Source: JBBQED01 sp038320345 (GTDB taxonomy: Bacteria; Bacteroidota; Bacteroidia; AKYH767-A; OLB10). From it: DNA of 64,000 nucleotides. The stretch spans positions 1 to 64,000 of the forward strand of contig JBBQED010000017.1 of the NCBI GenBank assembly GCA_038320345.1. Reading direction: 5' to 3'. The notes beneath the pieces were generated by a model. It worked only from the letters and a program-made list of their open reading frames with translations. It did no database searches and had not been told where the DNA came from. This document shows positions 53,592 through 62,583 of this stretch, one piece after another. Position 1 is the first letter of the stretch. The number at the start of each line of letters is the position of its first letter. Position numbers and translations under genes: made by a program.

Positions 53592-54595
53592 TGATGATCA
53601 CTAAAATGAAACTGAAAATCAAATATACATTCCTGCTCGGGATGTCTGTTATCTGCGGATCATTATCAGCACAGGATTTCCATGTATCTCAATACAATTC
53701 GGTTCCGGTATATAAAAATGCTGGTCTGACTGGAATGTTTAGTGATGCAAAATTTAGAGTAAATACATTGATGAGAAGTCAATGGGCATCATTTACAGGC
53801 AAACCATTTTCAACGATGTTCATCAGTTATGATCAGTCCTTAAATAACAGATTTGGTGCGGGAGCATATCTACTGAGCAACTCTGCACCACAGGGATTTA
53901 AAGAGCAACATATGGTGATGTCAGGGGCTTATCGCATAACCGAACCAAGTTCAGATCATTGGTTAAGCGTAGGATTACAAGCTGGAATGATTTTCAAAAG
54001 CTTGAAAGAAGATTATACATTCGATAATCAATATACGAATGGATCTTTTAATGGGAACCTTCCCGATTATGAAAATATTGAACGTCAAAGTAAGTTGCTC
54101 CCTGAATTAAACTTCGGCATTAACTATACTATGGCAGATCCAAATAAATATGTAAATCCATTTATTAACGGTTCCGTCTTTCACATCACGACTCCTAATG
54201 AATCATTCTCCGGAACAAAGTCACCCTTACCAAGAAGGATTTTATTGGATGGTGGAGTTATCTTCAATATAAATGAATATTGTCAGGTTGTTCCTGCGGT
54301 ATCAATGATGACCCAAGGTGCATCTTATGAATATAAAGGTGCACTTAGCGTTCGACAAACATTACAAGATGAAAACAGATCGGCTTTACTTTTTCAATTA
54401 CAATATCGTGTTAAAGATGCTGTTGTAGCGGCACTAGGTTGGGAATATCGTGAATTCACCTATCGAATCGCTTATGATTTCAATACATCAGCATTAAAGA
54501 AATACTCCAATAACCGAGGTGCAGTTGAATTAGGAATTCAGTTCAAGCGCGAAGCAGAAAGAAAGCACCGAGGTGATTCTAACTATATCTTCTAA
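53591..54595 (+). CDS. PorP/SprF-family type IX secretion outer-membrane protein
   Basis: A 334-residue outer-membrane protein with a signal peptide (cleavage after LSAQ) followed by the family signature DFHVSQYNSVPVYKNAGLTGMF. It continues with RSQWASFTGKPFSTMFISYDQ and a beta-barrel of about 14 strands ending in VELGIQFKRE. PorP/SprF proteins help export or anchor specific type B sorting-domain cargo. The ATG overlaps the stop of the giant repeat protein (TAATG), so the two are coupled, as with sprB-sprF. It overlaps the convergent rlmD by 4 bases. Confidence 0.95.
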   Translation: MMITKMKLKIKYTFLLGMSVICGSLSAQDFHVSQYNSVPVYKNAGLTGMFSDAKFRVNTLMRSQWASFTGKPFSTMFISYDQSLNNRFGAGAYLLSNSAPQGFKEQHMVMSGAYRITEPSSDHWLSVGLQAGMIFKSLKEDYTFDNQYTNGSFNGNLPDYENIERQSKLLPELNFGINYTMADPNKYVNPFINGSVFHITTPNESFSGTKSPLPRRILLDGGVIFNINEYCQVVPAVSMMTQGASYEYKGALSVRQTLQDENRSALLFQLQYRVKDAVVAALGWEYREFTYRIAYDFNTSALKKYSNNRGAVELGIQFKREAERKHRGDSNYIF

Positions 54596-55986
54596 CTAAT
54601 CAATTCCAGTAACGCAATATTTTCAACATGTGCGGTGTGCGGAAACATATCAACCGGTTGCAATTGGACTATTCTGTATGTTTCTGCCATCAATTGCAAA
54701 TCCCTTGCTTGAGTTGCAGGATTACAACTTACATACACAATTTTAGGAGCACCTGACTTTATTAATTGTTTCACTACATCAGGATGCATTCCTGCTCTTG
54801 GAGGATCTGTAATAATGACATCCGGCTTTCCATGTTCTGCAAAAAAAGATTCTGTTAAAAGATCTTTCATATCACCAGCAAAAAAAGTTGTATTTGAAAT
54901 TCCGTTTAATGTCGAATTCAATTTTGCATCTTCAATTGCTTCTTGTACATACTCAATACCAACTACTGCTCTTGCCTGTTTGGAAACGAAATTAGCAATC
55001 GTACCAGTACCTGTATATAAATCATACACCAGCTGACTTCCATCCAATCCAGCAAATTCTCTAGTGAGTTGATACAACTTTAACGATTGCTTACTGTTGG
55101 TCTGAAAAAATGATTTAGGGCCAATTCTAAATTGTAATCCTTCCATCTCTTCTGTAATAAATGCATTTCCCTTCCATGTCTGTATTTCCAGATCATACAT
55201 GGTATCATTCGCTTTCGGATTTAACACATACATGAGAGAAGTGATTTCTGGAAATTTTTCTGCCAAATGATTCAGGAGACCGGGGAGTTGATTTTCGGGA
55301 TCTTCATAAATCATCACGATGACCATTAAATCTCCTTTCAGAGTATTGCGGATGATCAAACTTCTGAGCATCCCACCGCGGTTCCGAAGGTTGATAAAAG
55401 TTAGATTATTTTCCAATGCATATTTCTTTACTTCCAGTCGAATAGCATCAGATGGTGCTGGCTGCAAAAAACATTCTTGGATATCTAATACCTTATCAAA
55501 CATCCCTGGAATGTGAAATCCTAATGCTGGACCATCCAGTAGTTCTTTCTGCTCAAACTCATCTTTGGTCAACCATTTCCTATCCGCAAAAGAGAAATCA
55601 AGTTTATTTCTGTAATAGACAGTATCCGGTGATCCCTGAATTGGCAACATAGGTGGCTCTTCAAATTTCCCTAAACGCACCATGGCATCCAGTACTTGTT
55701 TCTGCTTGTAGTCTAACTGCGCTGCATACTCAAGATACTGCCACTTACATCCACCACAAGTACCGAAATGTTTGCAAAAAGGTGCAATGCGCATGGGAGA
55801 AGGATAATGTAATTTAACTACTTCGCCTTCAAAAAAGGTCTTATGCTTTTTCTTCACTAAAACATCTACAATATCACCGGGTACCGCCTTTGTCACAAAA
55901 ACAACCATCCCTTCAAATCTGCAAACAGCGCGTCCTTCATCCGCCATATCAATCACTTCGAGCCTTCCTAGTATCTTTCCTTTCAC
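54592..55986 (-). CDS. rlmD: 23S rRNA (uracil-C5) methyltransferase, RlmD/RumA family
   Basis: A 464-residue SAM-dependent methyltransferase predicted to form m5U in 23S rRNA. A TRAM domain spans 1-60 (GKILGRLEVIDMADEGRAVCR). The iron-sulfur cluster cysteines include C71, C77 and C80 (FCKHFGTCGGC), plus a later cysteine in IQECFLQ. The catalytic domain has LVYDLYTGTGTIANF (SAM site), DPPRAGMHPDVV and the nucleophile cysteine in VYVSCNPATQARDL. The final HTAHVENIALLEL is standard. RlmD versus RlmC target choice is not certain from sequence. A TATTTTTG promoter box lies 23 bases upstream. Confidence 0.9.
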   Translation of the reverse strand: MKGKILGRLEVIDMADEGRAVCRFEGMVVFVTKAVPGDIVDVLVKKKHKTFFEGEVVKLHYPSPMRIAPFCKHFGTCGGCKWQYLEYAAQLDYKQKQVLDAMVRLGKFEEPPMLPIQGSPDTVYYRNKLDFSFADRKWLTKDEFEQKELLDGPALGFHIPGMFDKVLDIQECFLQPAPSDAIRLEVKKYALENNLTFINLRNRGGMLRSLIIRNTLKGDLMVIVMIYEDPENQLPGLLNHLAEKFPEITSLMYVLNPKANDTMYDLEIQTWKGNAFITEEMEGLQFRIGPKSFFQTNSKQSLKLYQLTREFAGLDGSQLVYDLYTGTGTIANFVSKQARAVVGIEYVQEAIEDAKLNSTLNGISNTTFFAGDMKDLLTESFFAEHGKPDVIITDPPRAGMHPDVVKQLIKSGAPKIVYVSCNPATQARDLQLMAETYRIVQLQPVDMFPHTAHVENIALLELIS

Positions 55987-56008
55987 AATTATTGCTATTA
56001 TTTCCGCT

Positions 56009-56016
56009 CAAAAATA
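56009..56016 (-). promoter_or_regulatory. Bacteroidota promoter for rlmD
   Basis: The minus strand reads TATTTTTG (TAnnTTTG) with an upstream TTTG 22 bases away at 56039-56042. It lies 22 bases before the rlmD ATG. Confidence 0.55.
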
Positions 56017-56018
56017 GG

Positions 56019-56026
56019 TATATTTG
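56019..56026 (+). promoter_or_regulatory. Bacteroidota promoter for the type B cargo gene
   Basis: TATATTTG matches TAnnTTTG, 18 bases before the chosen ATG at 56045. TTG at 55992-55994 is 24 bases upstream. It is interleaved with the divergent rlmD promoter. Confidence 0.5.
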
Positions 56027-56044
56027 AGTCTTGCTATCCAAAGC

Positions 56045-58426
56045 ATGTCCCGAAAGCTCCTCACCCTCGTAATTTTAATGCTCTGCACGTACTGTTCAGA
56101 AGCATACCATATTGCCGGTGGCGATCTGAGTACGCGTTGGTTAGGAGGGAATTTATTTGAAATTCACCTGACGCTTTACCGAGATTGTTCTAATCCTCAA
56201 GCAGCACCGTTTGATCCTACAATTATTATTGCAGTCTATCAGAAAGATAACGATCAGTATGTGGATAGTGTTCACCTTGATCTTGGAACACAAACTACGC
56301 TTGCATTAACTGGTGCTGCATGTGTTCCACCTCCATCAGTTTGTATGCAACAGGGCGATTATTACACTACAATCAATCTCCCCGATCATGCTCAAGGTTA
56401 TTATTTAATATGGGAGAGATGTTGCAGAAATAATACGATTATTAATATTATCACACCCGACCAAGTAGGGATGGCTTTTTATGAAGAAATACCTGACCCC
56501 GCTTTGCAAAGCTCAAGTCCTGTATTCAATAGCCCTCCTGCTCCATTCATTTGCGAGGGGCAATTTTTTAGATTTAAATTTGATGCAAGTGATGTTGATG
56601 GTGATTCTCTTGTGTACGCATTAACGAATCCTTTAAATGGAGGAAATACTTCACAGCAATCTCCTAACCCATTCAGTTTTGGTGGTAATGGAAGTAATCA
56701 AATACCATTACCAGGCCCCTATTCTCCTGTCATCTGGGAAAGTGGTTATGGTGTAAACAATATTTGCGGAAGTGACATTCCTTTTACCATTAATTCTTCT
56801 ACGGGTGAGATAGAAGGTATCCCTGATATAGCTGGTATTTATGCATTGGCCGTTACGATTTACGAATACCGTAATGGAATTTATTTGGGACTAGTAAGAA
56901 GAGAAATTGAATTTACAGTAATTGCATGTACATCGAATTCTATCCCGCAATTATCCCCCAACGTCAAAAATAAAAATTACGAAATTTACGCAACCGATAC
57001 GCTTTGCTTTGATGTAACTGCAACGGATCCAAATGGAGATTCGTTATTCATGATTCATTATGGTGAAGTTTTTCCAAACCTTCCACAAACCACTATTCAA
57101 GCTCCTTTTGCATATGGTTCCGATACTTCTGACATTGCAAATGTTACTACCTACTTCTGTTGGAAAACAGATTGTAATCAAAGCAGAGATTCGGCTTATA
57201 AAATTGTTTATGAAATCCGTGATAATGGTTGCCCTCTACCGGCAACAACATTTGGAAAATTCAATATCCGAGTCTTACCAACTCCATTAGTGCCTAAACA
57301 GAATTTACTTTGTATTGATCTGATATCAGACAGTATTTTAAAAGTTATCAAAGCTCCGGACCCAAACTTAAAATTAAATTATTTTAGCTACTTTACCCTA
57401 TACCGAAGTTTGAATGGTGGACCGTTTATCGCTATCTTAGCTTTTGAAGATGGCTTGAATAACGAATTTATTGACAGCACTGCTTTTGATAATAACACGA
57501 ATAATTATTGTTATGCACTTGCGGGAACAAATGTTTGTGGTGTCGAAGGATTATTTTCGGATACAACTTGTTCGATTCCTGCAATCAATTCTAAAAGAAA
57601 TTATATTAAATCAGTTAGCGTTGAAAAAAAGAACGAAATCAAAATCATTTGGGAAGATTTTATTGATGGTCCATATTCGACGTATTATGTTTACCGAAAG
57701 TCCAATCAACCACAATCAACGTATCAGCAGATCGCCGAATTGCCGAATTATATTCCTTATGAATGGACCGACAATTCAGTAAGTACCAGCGAATATTCGT
57801 ATTGTTATCAGATTGTAAACAAAGATTTTTGTGAAAATGAAAGCCCCGAAAGTGACGAGGCTTGCTCAATCCTACTAAATGGAAATGCCGGCAACTTCGA
57901 AAATAATTTGCATTGGAATCCCTATGTTTTTTGGAGAGGCGACATTGATAAATATTCAATCGAACGATCACTTATAAATATCGGTACTCCCTATCGTGAG
58001 TCGTTGGTAAATGCAGGAATTGATACCAATGCAATTGACCAAGATCTAGATCTAGCTGGTGGGATTTTTAGTTATCGAGTAAGAGCTTTTGAAGGGCCCG
58101 GAAGTTATGATGCCCAGAGCTTATCTAATGAAATAGAACTTGCTCAACCTCCAATACTTTTTCTTCCGAATGCTTTTACTCCAAATGGTGATGGTGCTAA
58201 TGATGGATGGGGAGCTTCATCAGGATTTGTAAAAACAATGGTGCTGTATTTGTACAATCGCTGGGGACAATTAATCTTTACAGCAAACAATGAAAGCGAT
58301 CGCTGGGATGGGACGCTTAAAGGAAAAGATCAGCAGGAAGGTGTCTATTTTTATAAAGTGAAATTTACAGGATATGATTCTGATGATATCCGTGAAAAAA
58401 CAGGTGCGGTAACATTGATTAGGTAA
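56045..58426 (+). CDS. Secreted multidomain protein with T9SS type B (gliding-motility) sorting domain
   Basis: A 793-residue protein. I use the ATG giving MSRKLLTLVILMLCTYCSEA, a signal peptide, rather than the upstream TTG, which lies in the promoter box. The N-terminal domain starts YHIAGGDLSTRWLGGNLFEI, a start I associate with many Bacteroidota type B cargo proteins. Cadherin-like segments (DASDVDGDSLVYALTNPLNG) and fibronectin III-like modules follow (about 420-690). The C-terminal sorting domain has LPNAFTPNGDGANDGWGA, LYNRWGQLIF and GVYFYKVKF and ends TLIR. It is expected to be exported and anchored at the cell surface. The function is unknown. Confidence 0.9.
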   Translation: MSRKLLTLVILMLCTYCSEAYHIAGGDLSTRWLGGNLFEIHLTLYRDCSNPQAAPFDPTIIIAVYQKDNDQYVDSVHLDLGTQTTLALTGAACVPPPSVCMQQGDYYTTINLPDHAQGYYLIWERCCRNNTIINIITPDQVGMAFYEEIPDPALQSSSPVFNSPPAPFICEGQFFRFKFDASDVDGDSLVYALTNPLNGGNTSQQSPNPFSFGGNGSNQIPLPGPYSPVIWESGYGVNNICGSDIPFTINSSTGEIEGIPDIAGIYALAVTIYEYRNGIYLGLVRREIEFTVIACTSNSIPQLSPNVKNKNYEIYATDTLCFDVTATDPNGDSLFMIHYGEVFPNLPQTTIQAPFAYGSDTSDIANVTTYFCWKTDCNQSRDSAYKIVYEIRDNGCPLPATTFGKFNIRVLPTPLVPKQNLLCIDLISDSILKVIKAPDPNLKLNYFSYFTLYRSLNGGPFIAILAFEDGLNNEFIDSTAFDNNTNNYCYALAGTNVCGVEGLFSDTTCSIPAINSKRNYIKSVSVEKKNEIKIIWEDFIDGPYSTYYVYRKSNQPQSTYQQIAELPNYIPYEWTDNSVSTSEYSYCYQIVNKDFCENESPESDEACSILLNGNAGNFENNLHWNPYVFWRGDIDKYSIERSLINIGTPYRESLVNAGIDTNAIDQDLDLAGGIFSYRVRAFEGPGSYDAQSLSNEIELAQPPILFLPNAFTPNGDGANDGWGASSGFVKTMVLYLYNRWGQLIFTANNESDRWDGTLKGKDQQEGVYFYKVKFTGYDSDDIREKTGAVTLIR

Positions 58427-58481
58427 TAGGTCTAACAGTAAGAATCAATGGTTTTATATTGCTACCTCTAACTACATTTCT

Positions 58482-58489
58482 TACCTTTG
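58482..58489 (+). promoter_or_regulatory. Bacteroidota promoter for rocD
   Basis: TACCTTTG with TTG at 58459-58461, spacing 20 bases, matching the -33/-7 consensus. It lies 18 bases before the ATG. Confidence 0.65.
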
Positions 58490-58507
58490 CACTTTATTGA
58501 ACATCCT

Positions 58508-59740
58508 ATGAAAACCACCGAAAAATTAATCAGTAGTCAGGAAGCTATTGCACTCGAAGAACAATTTGGCGCACATAATTATCACCCTTTGCCTGTTGTT
58601 CTTACCCGCGGTGAAGGAGTTTTTGTTTGGGATGTTGAAGGGAATAGATATTACGATTTTCTCTCCGCATATTCTGCAGTAAATCAAGGTCACTGTCATC
58701 CGAGAATCATTGCTGCGCTTATTGAACAAGCTAGTCGCTTAACACTCACCTCAAGGGCTTTTCACAATGATATCCTCGGAGAATACGAAGCGTTCATGAC
58801 ACGCATGTTTGGTTATGATAAGTTGTTACCGATGAATACAGGTGTTGAAGGTGGTGAAACTGCCATTAAACTTGCACGCCGCTGGGGTTACGAAGTAAAA
58901 GGAATCGAACAAAATAAAGCGAAAATAATTTTTGCAGAAGGTAACTTCTGGGGTAGAACATTAGCTGCTGTATCCTCCTCTACAGATCCTACCAGCTTTC
59001 ATGGATTTGGTCCTTTCATGCCGGGCTTTGAAACGATTCCCTATAATGATCTCGAAGCACTCGAAAAAGCAGTGCAAGATCCGAATGTTGCAGGGTTTAT
59101 GGTTGAACCTATTCAGGGGGAAGCAGGTGTGCTCGTTCCCGATCAAGGTTATCTCTCCAAAGCCTATGAAATCTGTAATAGAAATAAAGTATTGTTTATT
59201 GCAGATGAAGTACAAACAGGAATCGCAAGAACAGGTAAGATGTTAGGATGCGATCATGAAAATGTTCGTCCGGATATTCTGATCTTAGGTAAAGCACTCT
59301 CCGGTGGGGTGCTTCCGGTCTCAGCTGTTTTTGCAGACAATGAAATTATGTTAACCATTAAACCCGGTGAACATGGATCCACTTACGGTGGAAATCCACT
59401 CGCTTGTAAAGTGGCAATGGCTGCAATGAGTGTGGTGATGGATGAAAATCTTTCGTTGAACGCAGAAATTCTAGGTGTTATTTTACGTGCAGAACTAAAT
59501 AAAATAAAATCTGATCGTATCACAACAGTTCGTGGAAAAGGACTTCTAAATGCAATCGTGATTAAAGAAAAAAATGGTGTTGATGCTTGGGATATTTGCA
59601 TGAAATTAAAAGACAACGGACTGCTTGCAAAACCTACGCACGGCGATATTATTCGTTTTGCACCTCCATTGGTGATCAACGAAGAACAAATTATAGAATG
59701 CGCTGCGATCATTACAAGAACGATTGAAGCATTGAATTAA
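58508..59740 (+). CDS. rocD: Ornithine--oxo-acid aminotransferase
   Basis: A PLP-dependent class III aminotransferase that converts ornithine and 2-oxoglutarate to glutamate semialdehyde and glutamate. The start is the ATG at 58508 (MKTTEKLISSQEAIALEEQ); an upstream TTG lies in the promoter box. Family signatures are GAHNYHPLPVVLTRGEG, the substrate region LMPMNTGVEGGETAIKLARRWGY (read as LLPMNTG then GVEGGETAIK), IADEVQTGIARTGKML, and the PLP-binding lysine in ILGKALSGGVLPVSAV. The 410-residue length is typical. It ends at a strong terminator. Confidence 0.96.
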   Translation: MKTTEKLISSQEAIALEEQFGAHNYHPLPVVLTRGEGVFVWDVEGNRYYDFLSAYSAVNQGHCHPRIIAALIEQASRLTLTSRAFHNDILGEYEAFMTRMFGYDKLLPMNTGVEGGETAIKLARRWGYEVKGIEQNKAKIIFAEGNFWGRTLAAVSSSTDPTSFHGFGPFMPGFETIPYNDLEALEKAVQDPNVAGFMVEPIQGEAGVLVPDQGYLSKAYEICNRNKVLFIADEVQTGIARTGKMLGCDHENVRPDILILGKALSGGVLPVSAVFADNEIMLTIKPGEHGSTYGGNPLACKVAMAAMSVVMDENLSLNAEILGVILRAELNKIKSDRITTVRGKGLLNAIVIKEKNGVDAWDICMKLKDNGLLAKPTHGDIIRFAPPLVINEEQIIECAAIITRTIEALN

Positions 59741-59762
59741 ATTCAAGATGTTTGCTAAATTA

Positions 59763-59800
59763 AAATGCCTTTCCAGATTTCTCCGGAAAGGCATTTTTTT
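59763..59800 (+). terminator. Bidirectional Rho-independent terminator
   Basis: The stem AAAATGCCTTTCC / GGAAAGGCATTTT with T-runs lies between convergent rocD and the DUF4199 gene. Confidence 0.88.
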
Positions 59801-59815
59801 GCAGTAAAATATTTT

Positions 59816-60325
59816 TCATGCAATCTCTTCAGGATTTTGTTTTTTCATCACTCCTGCAACAATTAGTGATATAACGGCACCTAAAAACATTCCAATCACG
59901 ATTCCCCAAACCATCAGCCATCCGGGAGTTTGCATAGCCGCAGATTGATTCATCGCTTTTAAAATTTGATCTTCACTCATCCCCATTTCTTGCATCTTGG
60001 ACACCTGCTTATTCATCATGAAATCCATAAAAGTAGGATCGATAAATTTGATGTAAATTACATAAAAAAGTGAAGAAAATATAGATCCGATCACAGTTAC
60101 TAAAAATGATTCTTTAAAGGCTCGACCGAATGAAATCCAACCTCCTCCTTCTGTTGCTCTCACTTCATTAACCGCCTGAATGCAGCAGATTACAGGGATA
60201 GCAATCGCAAGAATATTGATGATATTAGCAGAGTCGCTCCGGTTTAAACCCGTTACAAACATCAATAATACCCATGTCATACCTATAGCTGCATTAATAA
60301 GTCCGTATTTTAATCCAGGTTTCAT
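59816..60325 (-). CDS. DUF4199 membrane protein
   Basis: A 169-residue membrane protein with four predicted helices: about 5-25, 35-55, 75-95 and 130-155. It has the DUF4199 layout: an opening helix pair, then AVNEVRATEGGGWISFGRAFKESFLV, a central YIKFIDPTFMDFM loop, and a final GMFLGAVISLIVAGVMKK helix. The function of this Bacteroidota-specific family is unknown. It is convergent with rocD and divergent from the trypsin-like protease. Confidence 0.85.
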   Translation of the reverse strand: MKPGLKYGLINAAIGMTWVLLMFVTGLNRSDSANIINILAIAIPVICCIQAVNEVRATEGGGWISFGRAFKESFLVTVIGSIFSSLFYVIYIKFIDPTFMDFMMNKQVSKMQEMGMSEDQILKAMNQSAAMQTPGWLMVWGIVIGMFLGAVISLIVAGVMKKQNPEEIA

Positions 60326-60331
60326 GTTTTA

Positions 60332-60364
60332 TTTGTTAGTAGTGAGTGTCTATTGTTAACTTCG
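60332..60364 (+). promoter_or_regulatory. Possible promoter for the trypsin-like protease gene
   Basis: TTTG at 60332-60335 and TAACTTCG at 60357-60364, spacing 21 bases. The -7 box has one mismatch to TAnnTTTG. It lies 37 bases before the ATG. Confidence 0.35.
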
Positions 60365-60401
60365 TCCCAAAATAAGTGCATTCCGCGCTAAGAAACAATT
60401 T

Positions 60402-61289
60402 ATGTTCGTTAGAGCAATCGAAGAAGTATCCCGTTTTACCCGACCTATTCACACGATCATGAGGAGTTACGGGGCAAATAAGGTTTGGCCTGGAGCAGCT
60501 ACTCTCTTCTTTGTGAATGATCAAGGGGTTGCTATTACTTGCCGTCATGTAGCGGAGCATTTGCTACATGCCGATAAAATTAATCAACAATATCTGCTTT
60601 TTCAACAGGCAAGATTCAGGATTCGTCGCGATGAACATTATGATGCCAATATCAAAGAGCTGGAGCAACAAAATGCCTATTCATCTGAAGCCGTTGTTCA
60701 GATTAAGCATAATTTCTTGAGTTGTTTCGATCGCATCAGTAGTTTCGATTGTCATGTCCACCCTCATTATGACCTGGCAATCATACAGTTTAAAGGATTT
60801 CAACAGATCCTCTATAAGGGCTATTCAAAATTTGTGAAGGATACTTCAGCAGCTATTAAACCAGGGAAATTTTTGTGCCGGCTGGGCTTCCCTTTTCCTG
60901 AATTCAGCAATTTCACCTACAACTATCAAACGGATGATATTGAATGGACCCGAGATGGAAACCCGCGCTCTCCTTCATTTCCGATTGAAGGTATTATCAC
61001 TAGGCTAATTGCTCAATTTGGAAAGATTTCTGGCATCGAAATGAGTACTCCCGGATTACGAGGTCAAAGCGGTGGACCTTTATTTGATCCTGATGGAATT
61101 GTTTACGGTATGCAAAGTTCTACTCGGCATTTACATTTAGGTTTTGATCTGGAAAATCATGAAGTATCCATCGGACCAGTGAGTAAAAGAGTTACCAATA
61201 TGCCCTTCTTGCATGTTGGTCAATGTGTACATGCTGATGTCATTAAGGATTTTTTGAGAGAACATAATGTAATTTTTCACGAGGTTTAA
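60402..61289 (+). CDS. Trypsin-like serine protease without signal peptide
   Basis: A 295-residue S1-type (trypsin-fold) protein with an intact triad: H49 in GVAITCRHVAEHL, D124 in HPHYDLAIIQF and S223 in GLRGQSGGPLFD. There is no PDZ domain and no hydrophobic N-terminal segment, so it is predicted to be cytoplasmic, which is unusual for this fold. An insertion of about 45 residues (70-115) separates the H and D strands. The substrate is unknown. It is convergent with the FAD oxidoreductase gene, overlapping it by 4 bases. Confidence 0.85.
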   Translation: MFVRAIEEVSRFTRPIHTIMRSYGANKVWPGAATLFFVNDQGVAITCRHVAEHLLHADKINQQYLLFQQARFRIRRDEHYDANIKELEQQNAYSSEAVVQIKHNFLSCFDRISSFDCHVHPHYDLAIIQFKGFQQILYKGYSKFVKDTSAAIKPGKFLCRLGFPFPEFSNFTYNYQTDDIEWTRDGNPRSPSFPIEGIITRLIAQFGKISGIEMSTPGLRGQSGGPLFDPDGIVYGMQSSTRHLHLGFDLENHEVSIGPVSKRVTNMPFLHVGQCVHADVIKDFLREHNVIFHEV

Positions 61290-62425
61290 TTCGCCTCAAC
61301 AATCATTTTTGCCGCTTCTTCTCCAACAAGAGTTCCTATTGCAATTCCCATTCCTCCCATTCTAACTCCGCAAAATAAATTTTTATCGACTTGACGAACT
61401 ATAGTTGTTTTCACAGAACCTAATCCCATTATACCGCTCCATCTTTGTTCGATATCAACTTTAGTATTTGGAAGAATCAAGGTATTTAATAAGGTCTCCA
61501 ATTTATTTTGAATTAGTTCTGTTAATCCAAACTCCATCGTTTCTTCTCCTACAAAATCCATATTTCTTCCTCCTCCAAGTAAGATCCTTTCTCCTACATT
61601 TCGAAAATAATAATAGCCTCTGTCATAATGAAAACAGCCTTTCACTTTTAATCCTTCAATAGGCGCAGTAATCAAAACCTGCGCTCTGCCAGGAGTCACT
61701 TCTAGCTCTGGTATCAATTGCTTTGCGAATGCATTGGTAGTTATTAAAATCCGATCTGCAGTAAAATTAAACCCTTGATCAGTTTCTAATTTCATCCCTG
61801 TACTCGTTTGTTCCCATCCTCTTAAGTTTATTCCATTGATTACATCAATTCCTAAATTTCGGACATGATGTAATAAGGCCTGCATCATCATGCCTGTATC
61901 AACCTGACCTTCGCCATTATTTAATATAAGATGGTTTATATTCTTGAAGCCAAATGATTTTATTTTATCATCCTGCAAACTGTAAATATCTTTCTTTCCA
62001 GATATAGTAAATAACTTTTCATTAAACCAATTGATTTTTTCAGCACATGAAGTATAAAGCAGATCATCTGCATTATCAAAAACTTCATAGCCACCCAATG
62101 GTTCATAATGCAATGCTTCATCACCAATGATAGAACGCAAACGATTTAAACCATCCCACCTACGTTGTACTAAACTAAAAACATCTGCTTCACTCATTTT
62201 AGTGAGATCATCTAGCAATTCACTCAAACTTCCAAAACAGGCAAAACCTGCATTTCGTGTGCTTGCTCCATACGGAAGAAATCCGCGGTCAACTACAAGA
62301 ATTTTCCAACGGGGCTTTAATTCCTTTAGTGCGCGTGCTGCGTTCAGCCCAACAATCCCACTTCCTACAATTACAATGTCGGGGTGGTTGAAATAAGTGT
62401 TTTTTTCCCAGAAACTCAGATCCAT
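61286..62425 (-). CDS. FAD-dependent oxidoreductase, DadA/glycine-oxidase-like
   Basis: A 379-residue flavoprotein of the DAO superfamily. The Rossmann FAD motif is DIVIVGSGIVGLNAARALKE (16-35), then GASTRNAGFACFG, the typical substrate-side loop. ILITTNAFAKQLIPEL and a C-terminal FAD-contacting segment with GVRMGGMGIAIGTLVGEEAAKMI follow. Relatives oxidise amino or imino acids. No substrate can be assigned. There is no signal peptide. It is divergent from ychF and overlaps the protease gene by 4 bases at the 3' end. Confidence 0.88.
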   Translation of the reverse strand: MDLSFWEKNTYFNHPDIVIVGSGIVGLNAARALKELKPRWKILVVDRGFLPYGASTRNAGFACFGSLSELLDDLTKMSEADVFSLVQRRWDGLNRLRSIIGDEALHYEPLGGYEVFDNADDLLYTSCAEKINWFNEKLFTISGKKDIYSLQDDKIKSFGFKNINHLILNNGEGQVDTGMMMQALLHHVRNLGIDVINGINLRGWEQTSTGMKLETDQGFNFTADRILITTNAFAKQLIPELEVTPGRAQVLITAPIEGLKVKGCFHYDRGYYYFRNVGERILLGGGRNMDFVGEETMEFGLTELIQNKLETLLNTLILPNTKVDIEQRWSGIMGLGSVKTTIVRQVDKNLFCGVRMGGMGIAIGTLVGEEAAKMIVEAN

Positions 62426-62557
62426 ATTGCAAATATATACCGCCCAACCGAATCAAGAACCATACGGATTACCGTGATTGTGAATACAATCGGACTAAAA
62501 TCAGGAGATGAAACAATTCCATTCAAAGGTAAAGAACTCCTTTTCATACTATCCTAC

Positions 62558-62565
62558 TATCTTTG
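62558..62565 (+). promoter_or_regulatory. Bacteroidota -7 promoter box for ychF
   Basis: TATCTTTG matches TAnnTTTG and lies 18 bases before the ychF ATG, the same layout as rocD. No clear -33 TTG. Confidence 0.5.
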
Positions 62566-62583
62566 CACCTCGAAAAAAATATC

